Shown here: positions 1-10,790 of the stretch, piece by piece
Layout of the letters: every line of letters starts with the position of its first letter
How positions within the stretch are numbered: the stretch's first letter is position 1
Assembly (NCBI RefSeq): GCF_964355755.1
Contig: NC_092680.1
Span: 18,021,001-18,085,000 of the forward strand
Direction: 5' to 3'
Length of the DNA: 64,000 bases
Source of the DNA: Antedon mediterranea
Taxonomy: Eukaryota > Echinodermata > Crinoidea > Comatulida > Antedonidae
The notes under the pieces: model-generated
What the model was told of the DNA's origin: nothing
Database searches by the model: none
Seen by the model: only the letters and a program-made list of their open reading frames with translations
Made by a program: the position numbers and the translations under genes

Positions 1-340
1 ATATGTTGCTGAACAACCTGTTTTTTATTCCATCCAAATCGGACCACGAAAAGTACATGAATTATTTAAATTGTTCCAGAAACTTTCTACACCCTGAAAG
101 TTACGTTTAAAGACTATTAAATACTGAATGTGTTTGATCACGCATGTCTTTGCTGTGTGTGCGCACCACAATGTAATAAGTATCTGTTTTTATTTATGCG
201 AGTTGTGCAATACCTTTCATCCAATCATTAATTTCTTTCATTCAATTTTTTTTACATTCGCCAGAAATATAATTATGTGTTTGTCTGAGAAATTAATTTA
301 TTTGTGTGTTTGTCTGTTAGCAGGATAACAGCAACTGAAG
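1..340. repeat. Duplicated segment, left copy (pairs with 8098-8440)
   Basis: Bases 1-340 are nearly identical to 8098-8440. A diverged third fragment lies at about 2538-2680. The segment leads directly into the 137-bp satellite in both main copies. A 66-codon open frame (128-328, repeated at 8225-8425) is kept in both, but it has no recognisable domain and is explained by recent duplication, so I do not call it a gene. Confidence 0.85.
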
Positions 341-344
341 ACTA

Positions 345-1035
345 AAACCAAATTTAACCCACATATAGATATGTGGTGACGGACAATTCCATAAATGTTG
401 GAGGCAATTCGGACTATTCCGGATTCTGGACAACTTGAATTTTAGTCCTTCGGCCGTACGTCAAAACTAAAAAAATGATTTTTACCAAATTTAAACCACA
501 GATAGATATGTGATCACGGACGATCCATTAAATGTTGGAGGCAATTCGGACTATTCCGGATTCTGGACAACTTGTATTTTAGTCCTTAGGCCGTACGTCA
601 AAACTAAAAAACTGATTTTTACCTAATTTAAACCACAGATAGATATGTGGTGACGGACAATTCCATAAATGTTAGAGGCAATTCGGACTATTCCGGATTC
701 TGGACAACTTGTATTTAATCCTTAGCCCGTACGTCTAAACTAAAAAACTGATTTTTACCAAATTTAAACCACAGATAGATATGTAGATATTTGGTCACGG
801 ACGATCCATTAAATGTTGGAGGCAATCCGGACCAGGATTCCAATTCTGGACAATTTGTATTTAGTACTTAGGCCGTACGTCAAAACTAAACGATTTTTAC
901 CACATTTAAAAAACAGATAGAATAACGGAATATTCCATTTAATTTTGGAGGCAATCCGCGCCAGGATCTTAATTCTGGAACACTTTATTATTTCACTAAT
1001 TTTAGGCCATAACGTCAAAACTACAATACGGATTT
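345..1035. repeat. 137-bp satellite, left array (about 5 monomers)
   Basis: Tandem monomers of about 137 bp, each with a shared core around GGAGGCAATTCGGACTATTC and the block GGCCGTACGTC. Monomers toward the right end (from about 775) are increasingly diverged and lead into the 3' flank of lectin gene A. The same diverged end monomers, in the same order, close the larger array at 8445-10790. Both arrays therefore descend from one array that was duplicated together with the gene. Confidence 0.9.
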
Positions 1036-1558
1036 AATAATGATTCTTGATCCATTTTCTATTTTACTCCTGGCGGAGTTTGCTCTTGTTTGAATATTAT
1101 TTGTTCATTGTTCTGGAATATCTCTTTAAACATTACCGGTTCTACTCTATAGACAACTTAACTACAAAACAGACTAAACAAGTTCTTATTTATTTTATTT
1201 TCCTGAATGCATGAGCACTAATTTTCAAGATTATATTTTATAACCCACTAATAAAAATTTAGGCTAATTAAAAAAAAAAAATTATATTTAACTGTAAATC
1301 ACAACCATTTGTATACATCTGTCTGTTTTTACTGTTCACCTTTATGACGACATTTATAATTATTAAAAGATTCAAAGTTCAAAGTCATAATGAATTACTA
1401 TAATTTGATTACACTAAGAGGAGTGAAACAAATATCAAAGCTTGTGATAATAGTTCTATTGCATTATTAAATAACAATAAAGCAAAATCATTTTCACTGC
1501 TGTTTCCCATCGAGAGGCAGCCCATAAAGCTGAAAGAGAAAAGCAGAACAACACGATT

Positions 1559-1755
1559 TTAGATTCTACTAATCCTTTCTGCTTTGATTGAGTGCTGTAT
1601 GTTCACTTTTCCCATCTCAATTTGGCACCCTGCATCATCTACATAAAACCCATTACAGAAATATTCTCTTCTACAACGTATAGCACATCTCAAATAAAGG
1701 GCCATGTTCTGTACGCCTACTTTCTCTTCACCAACAATGTAAAATCCCGAAATAG
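1559..1755 (-). CDS. Lectin A exon 3: PAN/apple-like cysteine module and stop
   Basis: The frame encodes a short module with the spacing C-x3-C-x5-C-x8-C (segment RCAIRC, then YFCNGFYV, then AGCQIE) and ends at TAA (1559-1561). This C-x-x-x-C...C-x-x-F pattern resembles the core of PAN/apple-type domains. The exon matches copy B nearly residue for residue. Counted from the copy B acceptor the exon would start at 1746, but the two bases before it are GG here. The next upstream AG (rc of 1756-1757) keeps the frame and adds three residues, so I placed the boundary at 1755. Confidence 0.7.
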
Positions 1756-2149
1756 CTGTAATACAAGAAGATTAACAGTAATAATTTTTGACGTTTTTTG
1801 GACGTTCGACTGTTGATCGTGAGATCGATGTTCGAATCCAACTCTCGCTGCATTGCTTGTATCCTTAGGCAAGATACTTTACTTACGTTCGCCTCTCTCC
1901 ACCCAGGTGTATACATGGGAACCCGGATAGGTCAAGACACAACTTTACGCTGATTAATAGCTGCATTATGGGAGTGTGTTTCCATACGTTTGATCAGAAA
2001 AGAATGACTGGGGTAATAATGTTCAGCGCTTAGAGGTTTCACAACATTAGGTGCTATATAAATCCAGGATATTATTATTATTATTGTTATTGTTATTATT
2101 ATTGTTATTGTTGTTGTCGTCGTCGTCGTCGTCGTTATTGTTGTTATTG

Positions 2150-2191
<42 letters not shown>

Positions 2192-4577
2192 GTATTACTA
2201 TTATTAAAATAGATTCAGTCAGTTCAGTCATCTATATGCTGATTGTAATTTGCAGCAAAGCAATACAAACTCATTTAACCCTATAAACTATTTAAAAAAA
2301 AATGATAAACACGATTTCACAAGGGTAAGACAAACGACAGTGAAAAATATGTATATATATATAATGACAATAACTGTGGGGTCCAAGCACAAATGTAATT
2401 TCTTTGTGTGGAATATGCAAATAAGCCAGTAATATCGTAAAATAAATCAACAACGAAACGTAACTATGTACAAAATGTTATGCGCAGTATGATTGCTCTA
2501 GTGACATGTATGCGTCGAGGATTAATTGACAAAGAAAATATGTTGCTTAACAATCTGTTTTTATTTTATCAAAATCGGATCACGAATTATTTAAATTGTT
2601 TCAGAAACTGCTCAAACTGAAAGTTACGTTTAAAGACTATTACATAAATGAATGTGTTTAATCACGCATGTCTTTGCTGTGTTTATATCGGTTCTATAAT
2701 ATATTTTACTGTATATATATATAAACACAACAGGAACAGAATAAAGGGTCGGTATCCAACCGAGTTTGAACAATACAATGAAACCCCAAGTGGTCTAATG
2801 GTTAGGATATCTGCATATCAAGCAGAAGGTTCCGGGTTCGGGTCTCTGTTGAGGTGACTTTCTCATTCTCACAGATTTCCTCATCTTTATCGTTTCAAAT
2901 TAATTAATAAATTTTATATTATAGAACCTAGCTGCAATTATGAGATAATTTGGCTCAAGGTCACGAAACTAGAATTACGGTATATGAACTTTACCTCTTT
3001 CACATATAAAGTATGGTGAAAGCAGATCGTGCACGACCCGGCGATCCCTCATTTTTCCTCTTAATCTAACTGCGGCCGAGTAGATGCTTCCAACATTTGG
3101 TGCTATTACTGAACCTTCCCATTCAACAACGTCTGTATCAAGATGTTCTCCCGTTTCCCATAACCAATTGAAATCAACATATCTGTCCAAACCTGCTTCT
3201 CGGGATAGGCCAATGACAAATGTATCATCTGGATAGTGTGTACTCATGAAGTCGTTGACGGCTGCAGCCTCGTCCGCAGTCGTCAAACTAACCAGAAGTT
3301 CACCGTAAGATTCACAGAACTCTCTTGCATCTCTTCTTTTAACTACATTATTCTGAACCGTGTCCACTACAGTATATCGTGAGCCGCCGTACATAAATTC
3401 AGAAACACCTTGAATTTTGTTGAAAAAAGAAAACACTATTTAAATATAATTACACTTGTTTAGTTATTATACGATATGAAATGATATGACTTTTAGGAAA
3501 CTCTCTTTTATTAGGTAATAAAATAGAATAAAATGATCACATATTGTTTTTGTACTTTCGCTCAAATTTCAATATGTGCTTGCTAATTCAATTATCTTTC
3601 TCATGAGTGTTAGTCACTTTCATTTTGATGTCATGATGGGTGATTACCCCCACCTGCCACCGGACTATACTATAAACATTTAAATTTAGAACAATTATGT
3701 AAAAAAATATTCAATTAGAAAATTACGATAAAATGTGTATTTTAAAATTAAATTTAAACGAGTTAATATTGGTACATTCTTTTAAAACAGAAGGTAATAC
3801 ATTATATAAAATACTAGCAGAATAAATAAAAGAGCGCCGGAAACATTCCAATTTTACTTTGTGTATCAGTAAGTCGCCCCTGGAAGCAGCCATAGTCCTC
3901 ATAGAGCGTATCGGAACAGTGGGAAATCGTTGGGTGATGTATCGAGGGGCAATATTGTTCATAGCTTTTAAAGCTAGGCAGCCTAACTGGTAATGCACCC
4001 TCTGTGACACATTCATGATGTGCAGAGATGTTAGAAGAATGTGAGGGCTGGTGCCAGGCGGAGCTTGAAGAACTATTTTGAAGTTTTTGAATCTTGTTAA
4101 TGTTTGTTTTACTTCCGGTGCCCCAGAGAAGAGCACCGTAGTCAATGTGTGGTAAAATGAAGGTGTTGTAAAATAAATGTGCTGTACGTTTGTCAAGATA
4201 TTTTCTAATTAAGTTTGTGGATTTTGAACGAAAGTATAGAGCTCAACTTACTGACATGGGTATGCCAGTTAAGTTGATTGTCAATATGCACACCTCAGTG
4301 TTTGTGGTTAGTTACTATTTTGATCGGTTGTGCAGCAATCGATACGTCTATTTATGTGTTTAAGCCGCTGATGGACGCCAATTAACATCGCCTCATAAAG
4401 ACCCATCGTGCTATCTCCGACGTAACCTCTATCATTGTGTCAATAATCACAATGATTCTAAGACATCCCACAAGCTCACCACTGTGTAACGGCTCGGTCA
4501 CACTGATATAAAAATAATATCTTACCTTTTCCATAAATATGAGTTAAAAGAATACAGAAGCATAGCCCTTGTAACAT
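1559..4577 (-). CDS. Lectin gene A: secreted C-type lectin with PAN-like tail; splice acceptor damaged
   Basis: Predicted secreted carbohydrate- or ligand-binding protein of about 220 residues. Exons on the minus strand are 4526-4577 (signal peptide), 2995-3408 (C-type lectin domain) and 1559-1755 (cysteine-rich tail and stop). All junctions are phase 1 and the summed length divides by three. The lectin domain shows the Cys after helix 1 (REFCES), VIGLSRE, the WLWETGE strand and the final FICE cysteine. The middle disulfide pair and the EPN/WND calcium residues are not seen, so calcium-dependent sugar binding is doubtful. Compared with copy B the 27-nt microexon is absent, the first intron carries a LINE fragment, and the last-exon acceptor reads GG instead of AG. 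The gene may be expressed through the upstream AG or may be decaying. Two AATAAA hexamers on this strand lie at 1189-1199, about 360 nt past the stop. Confidence 0.75.
1783..2205 (+). mobile_element. SINE-like insertion with ATT-rich tail
   Basis: This block is absent from the matching position of the paralogous copy B (junction near 11541), which gives clean insertion boundaries. It has a Pol III B-box-like motif TGTTCGAATCC at 1829-1839, a conserved stretch with CACCCAGGTGTATACATGGG, a middle part with CTATATAAATCC on this strand, and a tail of ATT, GTT and TCG triplets (about 2070-2200). The open frames across the triplet tail are low-complexity artefacts. Confidence 0.65.
2363..2920. mobile_element. 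Composite insertion in lectin A intron 2
   Basis: Alignment to copy B shows extra sequence between the TATATATA run and the block AACCTAGCTGCAATTATGAG. Its left part (2363-2690) resembles 7920-8240, which is the segment upstream of the 137-bp satellite. Its right part holds the tRNA-like sequence at 2784-2854. It has no coding content that I can recognise. Confidence 0.55.
2784..2854 (+). repeat. tRNA-like sequence (SINE head or tRNA pseudogene)
   Basis: An A-box-like TGGTCTAATGGTTAGGATA is followed by a perfect 5-bp anticodon-type stem (TCTGC/GCAGA around a 7-nt loop) and a B-box-like GGGTTCGGGTC. The acceptor stem pairs poorly and the T stem has a mismatch, so a working tRNA is unlikely. 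A tRNA-derived SINE promoter is the better reading. Confidence 0.55.
2995..3408 (-). CDS. Lectin A exon 2: C-type lectin domain
   Basis: 138 codons without a stop. The acceptor is TTCAAG|GTGTTTC and the donor is GAAAGAG|GTAAAG, phase 1 at both ends. Recognisable elements in order are a SRYT beta strand, RRDAREFCES, LVSLTTADEAAAV helix, VIGLSREAGLDRYVDFNWLW, and SPYFICERG at the end. Only the long-range cysteine pair of the fold is present. Confidence 0.85.
3723..4380 (-). mobile_element. LINE fragment (C-terminal end of reverse transcriptase), frameshifted
   Basis: Minus-strand translations in two frames give the familiar end of a CR1/L2/Jockey-type ORF2: GVHIDNQLNWHTHVSKLSSI, then LFYNTFILPHIDYGALLWG, then after a frameshift NVSQRVHYQLGCLALKAMN, and near the end a KVKLECFRRSFIYSA...LPSVLKE segment. 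The catalytic YADD part is missing. The fragment sits in intron 1 of lectin gene A, in the same orientation as the gene, and has no counterpart in copy B. Confidence 0.8.
4526..4577 (-). CDS. Lectin A exon 1: signal peptide
   Basis: Starts at ATG (4575-4577) and encodes 17 residues, MLQGLCFCILLTHIYGK, a short hydrophobic secretion signal. It ends GGAAAAG|GTAAGAT, a strong donor in phase 1. The start was chosen because the same ATG and donor are conserved in copy B (14788-14842) and the hydrophobic character is preserved despite substitutions. Confidence 0.75.
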
Positions 4578-4589
4578 GTTGATACCGGA

Positions 4590-5340
4590 GTGCACAATCT
4601 AGTTAATTACACAATGTTCGCTACAGACAGAGCAACAGAAATATTGTAAGCTCGTCAACCTATCTGATGCATTTATGTGACTTGTGCAATGTAATTGAGT
4701 TTTTTAAATTAAATATAAACTTCAGTGTTGATATTGTGTGAACCTATAATAATTCCTTGCAAGTCACCTATTGTAATTTGTTTCTTTAATTTGAATGAAG
4801 AATAGATGCATTGGTGACTGTTAAATGACTAATTATAACGTATTATTGACAAGTAAACATGTCTTCAAGATATTAGAAAGAAGTAAAGAGTTTTGATGAT
4901 TTTTATCGATTTAATTTTATACTCGTAATAACAAAGTGCCCAAATTAAGCCGAAATAATTAACCCCTTCATTGAGGTATTCGGAAATAAAGACATACTTG
5001 ATACTATAAAGAACAATTTATTGACGTGGACTCAAGAAATTGAGGAGAAATGGAAATTTAACCACGGGGATCAGGTGGTGATGGAACCGCAGTAATAAAG
5101 TCGATTGTATTTATACAGTAAAGAACCACAATAAATAAATAAATAAATACAGTAAGATATTCGGCGATCGGAAACGCTAGCTCTTATTTAGTAACAAATT
5201 AAACTGTAGCATCATACAGTTTGCTGAATATTTAGGGATAATCATCGGTTGCGTTGTTAACATTGCTGGAAACATTTGTGTGAACAAAACTGGACCGAAT
5301 CTCTGTCATGAGTACTAATTTGTTGGGCCGTGATTTATGA
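4590..5340. other. Upstream flank of lectin gene A, no gene seen
   Basis: 4590-4965 is homologous to 14850-15215 and is the shared 5' flank of the two lectin genes. The rest is unique AT-rich sequence with a short AATA microsatellite near 5131-5150. No splice-supported or domain-bearing open frame was found. Confidence 0.5.
4711..4720 (-). promoter_or_regulatory. Possible TATA box of lectin gene A
   Basis: On the minus strand this reads GTTTATATTT, about 135 bp upstream of the ATG, and it is conserved at 14978-14987 in copy B. Homology between the two copies extends from exon 1 through this region to about 4965/15215. Position and conservation fit a core promoter but prove nothing. Confidence 0.3.
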
Positions 5341-5361
5341 CGCCTAATGGATCTATCTACA

Positions 5362-5910
5362 CTTTTAGTCGCGTGCAACGCGACTCTACAGCTCACTATG
5401 TCGGTATGCTTGGTCGGTCGGTAAACACTAACTTGTGTGTGGCCTTGTCTTGATATCAGTTTCATCTAGCTAAATGGCCAGGAATCAATGTGGTTATCAC
5501 GGTGCGCAATCAAAAATTACGCGGTCTACGCACGATTTAACGAAATCACGTTTGTAATTATATCTTCACAAGCATGAATCACAATTAAATTAAAATTTGG
5601 TACTCATAAATTTCAGGTCATATTTAATTATATGGCAATACAATTACGTGCGTAGCGCAAATAACGCATGCGTACGCGCGCTTAAAATTGTCAAAATTGT
5701 CAAATTTGTTTTCGATGAAATTAGAGTACTTTTCAGGCAATTTCAAGCGTTGCAATGAGTGCGCAGATTTTTACACGCGCACTGCACGTTCAATATCTGT
5801 TTTACAACCTTTATTTAATAATATCATCATATTTGATTCACTTTTTAACTCGAAATTACGTTATACGAGCACGTCAAAAGTGACAGGCTACGCACGTGTA
5901 AGTTCTGTCT
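5362..5910 (-). mobile_element. Hairpin-ended element with GACC-type microsatellite (family copy 1)
   Basis: Read on the minus strand this has the same order of parts as 43780-44428: a block around GACGTGCTCGTATAACG, a GC-rich stretch of alternating CG/GC, and a terminal block ending in a GTCGCG...CGCGAC hairpin followed by TAA. A stem-loop ending close to a CTRR-type terminus, no clear target duplication and an internal GACC/GACA microsatellite recall non-autonomous Helitron-like (HINE/DINE) elements. That family assignment is inference. Confidence 0.5.
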
Positions 5911-6087
5911 CCTTCAAAAAACCATTTCTAAGCCATCTCCAAGAATCTCCATGTAGGAATTTCTCTTTTCAGTTTTTGGTTTTCTCCTCTTGTCACCTCT
6001 TCTGATAACAATCTATAAGGTTTACTTTTTCATCTAACACCTTCTCCTTTAAAGCAAATTTCAGCATCCACTGTAGTATTTTTACTC

Positions 6088-6170
6088 TACTCTACAGCTC
6101 ACTATGTCGGTCGGTTGGTCGGATGGTTGGTCGGTCGGTTGGTCTGTCGGTAAACACTAACAAATTTGAG
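6088..6170 (-). mobile_element. Short fragment of the GACC-microsatellite element
   Basis: Contains CTCTACAGCTCACTATGTCGG followed by a run of CGGT/TGGT tetranucleotides, the same order as in 5385-5430. It lacks the terminal hairpin and the left end. Open frames rich in PTNRPT across it are microsatellite artefacts. Confidence 0.5.
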
Positions 6171-6790
6171 CACGCTACTGCAGCCATGTATATGGCTTTG
6201 TTCGAATAGTACGTACCTATCAGATACACTTGTCTTGTGTCGTATAAATACTGTAATAGTTACTGAAGTTACTATTACAACCTCGTCAATGAAAATACAA
6301 ATATGTATATGTTTATTCACTTATTTATGAAAACGCATACTATAAAGTTTCCTTTGTAAAATGATGTAATCAAGCTGTTTACAGGAGTAATTAAAAATCA
6401 AATTGTAGTTAGAGAAAAGAAACTACGAAGCATGTTTATGTTATGTTATGTGCCGTTATGTTTTCAGCATTGGCAGCCATTGGAGTGGAGCTGTATTATG
6501 GAAATTACATACGATACGCCATGCGTTTTATAGAAGTCTTGCTTTTTATTTCATTTCAACAATTGCCTCCCACTACTATTCATAGATTCTGGACATGTAA
6601 ATTTTGTTCTGATTGGTTGAAAAAAAAAACTGTCAAAATTATGATTTGCATAACACTAAAAATCCAACATAGCGTGAACATTCAGATGATTTGGAATCCA
6701 ACATTATCGTGAACGGCTGAATTGTATTTGCAGAAATGATATTTGCTATTTTGTAGTGCGCAATAACTTTTATAATATAGATGAAAAATA
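6171..6790. other. No gene recognised
   Basis: AT-rich spacer between element fragments. An 89-codon open frame at 6443-6712 shows no domain, no splice context and no conservation elsewhere in the window, so it is not called. Confidence 0.4.
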
Positions 6791-6796
6791 ATTTGT

Positions 6797-7735
6797 TTGA
6801 TAACAATTACTGATGTCAGTATTTCAAGTTATTTGAACACCAACTGCTTTGATAAATTTCATGTTGTCAAATTTGCTGACGACACTGTTTTGCTGTCTCT
6901 CCTTCAAAATTCACAGGACGGTCATGGTTCCGCTTTAGATGGTTTTATCCAATTTTGTGGAAACTCCTACTTGGAACTCAATGTGACCAAAACCAAGGAG
7001 ATGATTGTAGATTTTAGGAAGGAAAAAGGACGCAGCCCTTGGGTATCCATCATAAATGACGAACCAGTCGATATTGTCCTCCATTCCTTTAAAACCCAGG
7101 TACTATATTTGAGGACAATCTTGGCTGGAAATTAAATACAGAGGCAATAGTAATGAAAGGACACCAGAGACTTTATCTGTTAATGAAGCTGAACCATTTC
7201 AATGTTGATAAAGTAATTCTTAAGTTTTTTTATAATTCCTTTATTGAGAACGCTTACATTTTTTCCTTTATATTCTGGTTTTTTAGTCTTAGGGTCAAAG
7301 AGAGAAACTCACTACAAATAATTGTTAACTTAAGTTCTAAATTAATAGGTTGTCAACTTCGTAGCTTATCTTCTTTCTGTGACATGCAAACTCTAGAAAA
7401 AAGTGGAGCTATTCTAAAAATTTAATTGTTAACCATGCCTCCTTGTTCAGTTATTTCGAGCTCATGCCTCATAGGCTTTCGATGCCCTGCATGTAGAACA
7501 AACAGGAAAAGAAATTTGTTTGTGCCAGTGGCCATCCGACTCCTAAATTCTTGAACTTTAGACTATTGTTATATTGTACTGTGTTTTGTGATATTTTGTA
7601 TATTTTGTAAGATCATTTGAATCCAGACCTTTTTATATGAATTGCCTCGTGTGGGATGATTAACGGTGGGTTAAAGGATATAGATTAAATTGCACTTTTT
7701 GGTTGAAAATAAAGGGAACATTGAAAACGAAAGAA
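6797..7735 (+). mobile_element. L2-like LINE fragment (reverse transcriptase, 5' truncated)
   Basis: Plus-strand frames give reverse-transcriptase landmarks in order: FADDTVLLSLLQN (catalytic FADD), FIQFCGNSYLELNVTKTKEM followed by IVDFRK, then after a frame change KGHQRLYLLMKLNHF, FFYNSFIEN and SKLIGCQLRSL. A third frame (7426-7560) carries remnants of the usual MPSGRRY/NRF...SFVP-type C-terminus ending in RLLN. Frameshifts and the missing N-terminal half show a dead copy. The 3' end seems to be near the AATAAAGGGAACATTGAAAA stretch at about 7735. It lies between lectin genes A and B. Confidence 0.8.
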
Positions 7736-8097
7736 CACGTCTACAACAACCCACTCCATGACGTCGTATCTAAGACATTAATTAATATAATTGTTCGTAT
7801 AAAATGAGGAATCCAATACTATACTATAAAACATTGTATCTATGCATAGAAATGGAAATATTAATTTAATTCAATTCAATATTATTTTTTATGAAATTTC
7901 AATGAAAAACTTCTTTGAGTAATAATGACAATAACTGTGGGGTCCAAGCACAAACAGAATGTCTTTGTGTGGAATATGCAAATAAACCAGTAAATAAAAA
8001 ATAAATCAACAACGGAACGTAACTATGTACAACATGTTATGCGCAGTATGATTGCTTTATTGACATTGTATGCGTCGATGATTAATTAACAAAGAAA
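7736..8097. repeat. Spacer with repeat related to 2363-2540
   Basis: From about 7920 the sequence matches 2363-2540 (shared AATAACTGTGGGGTCCAAGC). It forms the left part of the module that leads through 8098-8440 into the satellite. Nothing coding was recognised. Confidence 0.5.
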
Positions 8098-8440
8098 ATA
8101 TGTTGCTGAACAACCTGTTTTTTATTCCATCCAAATCGGACCACGAAAAGTACATGAATTATTTAAATTGTTCCAGAAACTTTCTACACCCTGAAAGTTA
8201 CGTTTAAAGACTATTAAATACTGAATGTGTTTGATCACGCATGTCTTTGCTGTGTGTGCGCACCACAATGTAATAAGTATCTGTTTTTATTTATGCGAGT
8301 TGTGCAATACCTTTCATCCAATCATTAATTTCTTTCATTCAATTTTTTTTACATTCGCCAGAAATATAAGTATGTGTTTGTCTGAGAAATTGATTTATTT
8401 GTGTGTTTGTCTGTTAGCAGGATAACAGCAACTAAAGACT
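8098..8440. repeat. Duplicated segment, right copy (pairs with 1-340)
   Basis: Near-identical to the window start, differing at only a few bases, so the duplication is recent. It gives the first aligned position of the roughly 8.1-kb offset between the A and B repeat blocks at this end. Confidence 0.85.
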
Positions 8441-8444
8441 AAAA

Positions 8445-10790
8445 CCAAATTTAACCCACATATAGATATGTGGTGACGGACGATTCCATTAAATGTTGGA
8501 GGCAATTCGGACTATTCCGGATTCTGGACAACTTGAATTTTAGTCCTTCGGCCGTACGTCTAAACTAAAAAACTGATTTTTACCAAATTTAAACCACAGA
8601 TAGATATGTGGTGACGGACGATTCCATACATGTTGGAGGCAATTCGGACTATTCCGGATTCTGGACAACTTGAATTTTAGTCCTTCGGCCGTACGTCTAA
8701 ACTAAAAAACTGATTTTTACCAAATTTAAACCACAGATAGATATGTGTTGACGGACGATTCCATACATGTTGGAGGCAATTCGGACTATTCCGGATTCTG
8801 GACAACTTGAATTTTAGTCCTTCGGCCGTACGTCTAAACTAAAAAACTGATTTTTACCAAATTTAAACCACAGATAGATATGTGGTGACGGACGATTCCA
8901 TAAATGTTGGAGGCAATTCGAACTATTCCGGATTCTGGACAACTTGAATTTTAGTCCTTCGGCCGTACGTCTAAACTAAAAAACTGATTTTTACCAAATT
9001 TAAACCACAGATAGATATGTGGTGACGGACGATTCCATAAATGTTGGAGGCAATTCGGACTATTCCGGATTCTGGACAATTTGAATTTTAGTCCTTCGGC
9101 CGTACGTCTAAACTAAAAAACTGATTTTTACCAAATTTAAACCACAGATAGATATGTGGTGACGGACGATTCCATAAATGTTGGAGGCAATTCGGACTAT
9201 TCCGGATTCTGGACAACTTGTATTTTAGTCCTTAGGCCGTACGTCAAAACTAAAAAAATGATTTTTACCAAATTTAAACCACAGATAGATATGTGATTAC
9301 GGACGATCCATTAAATGTTGGAGGCAATTCGGACTATTCCGGATTCTGGACAACTTGTATTTTAGTCCTTAGGCCGTACGTCAAAACTAAAAAAAATGAT
9401 TTTTACCAAATTTAAACCACAGATAGATATGTGATCACGGACGATCCATTAAATGTTGGAGGCAATTCGGACTATTCCGGATTCTGGACAACTTGAATTT
9501 TAGTCCTTCGTGGGCCGTACGTCTAAACTAAAAAACTGATTTTTATCAAATTTAAACCACAGATAGATATGTGGTGACGGACGATTCCATAAATGTTGGA
9601 GGCAATTCGGACTATTCCGGATTCTGGACAACTTGAATTTTAGTCCTTCGGCCGTACGTCTAAACTAAAAAACTGATTTTTACCAAATTTAAACCACAGA
9701 TAGATATGTGGTGACGGACGATTCCATAAATGTTGGAGGCAATTCGGACTATTCCGGATTCTGGACAACTTGAATTTTAGTCCTTCGGCCGTACGTCTAA
9801 ACTAAAAAACTGATTTTTACCAAATTTAAACCACAGATAGATATGTGGTGACGGACGATTCCATAAATGTTGGAGGCAATTCGGACTATTCCGGATTCTG
9901 GACAACTTGAATTTTAGTCCTTCGGCCGTACGTCTAAACTAAAAAACTGATTTTTACCAAATTTAAACCACAGATAGATATGTGGTGACGGACGATTCCA
10001 TAAATGTTGGAGGCAATTCGGACTATTCCGGATTCTGGACAACTTGTATTTTAGTCCTTAGGCCGTACATCAAAACTAAAAAAATGATTTTTACCAAATT
10101 TAAACCACAGATAGATATGTGATTACGGACGATCCATTAAATGTTGGAGGCAATTCGGACTATTCCGGATTCTGGACAACTTGTATTTTAGTCCTTAGGC
10201 CGTACGTCAAAACTAAAAAAATGATTTTTACCAAATTTAAACCACAGATAGATATGTGATCACGGACGATCCATTAAATGTTGGAGGCAATTCGGACTAT
10301 TCCGGATTCTGGACAACTTGTATTTTAGTCCTTAGGCCGTACGTCTAAACTAAAAAACTGATTTTTACCAAATTTAAACCACAGATAGATATTTGGTCAC
10401 GGACGATCCATTAAATGTTGGAGGCAATTCGGACTATTCCGGATTCTGGACAACTTGTATTTTAGTCCTTAGGCCGTACGTCTAAACTAAAAAACTGATT
10501 TTTACCAAATTTAAACCACAGATAGATATGTGGTCACGGACGATCCATTAAATGTTGGAGGCAATCCGGACCAGGATTCCAATTCTGGACAATTTGTATT
10601 TAGTACTTAGGCCGTACGTCAAAACTAAACGATTTTTACCACATTTAAAAAACAGATAGATATGTGTATGTAACGGAATATTCCATTAAATTTTGGAGGC
10701 AATCCGGGCCAGGATCTTAATTCTGGAACACTTTATTATTTCACTAATTTTAGGCCATAACGTCAAAACTACAATACGGATTTAATAATG
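8445..10790. repeat. 137-bp satellite, right array (about 17 monomers, six-monomer higher-order pattern)
   Basis: Two monomer flavours alternate: one with GTGGTGACGGACGATTCCAT and one with GTGATCACGGACGATCCATT. The switch from the first to the second flavour occurs at about 9217 and again at about 10043. That is 826 bp, or six monomers, and indicates a higher-order unit. The last two monomers before 10790 are diverged in the same way as those at 775-1035. Confidence 0.9.

Noticed and set aside
128-328. 66-codon open frame repeated at 8225-8425
   Set aside because: It is preserved only because the whole 340-bp segment was recently duplicated; it has no domain and no splice or promoter context.
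1932-2231. 99-codon minus-strand frame rich in isoleucine and threonine
   Set aside because: It is a translation of the ATT/GTT/TCG triplet tail of the SINE.
2784-2854. Functional tRNA gene
   Set aside because: The acceptor stem does not pair and the T stem has a mismatch; a SINE head fits better.
2995-3408. Calling the lectin domain a calcium-dependent sugar binder
   Set aside because: The EPN/QPD and WND residues used for calcium-mediated sugar binding are not present in either copy.
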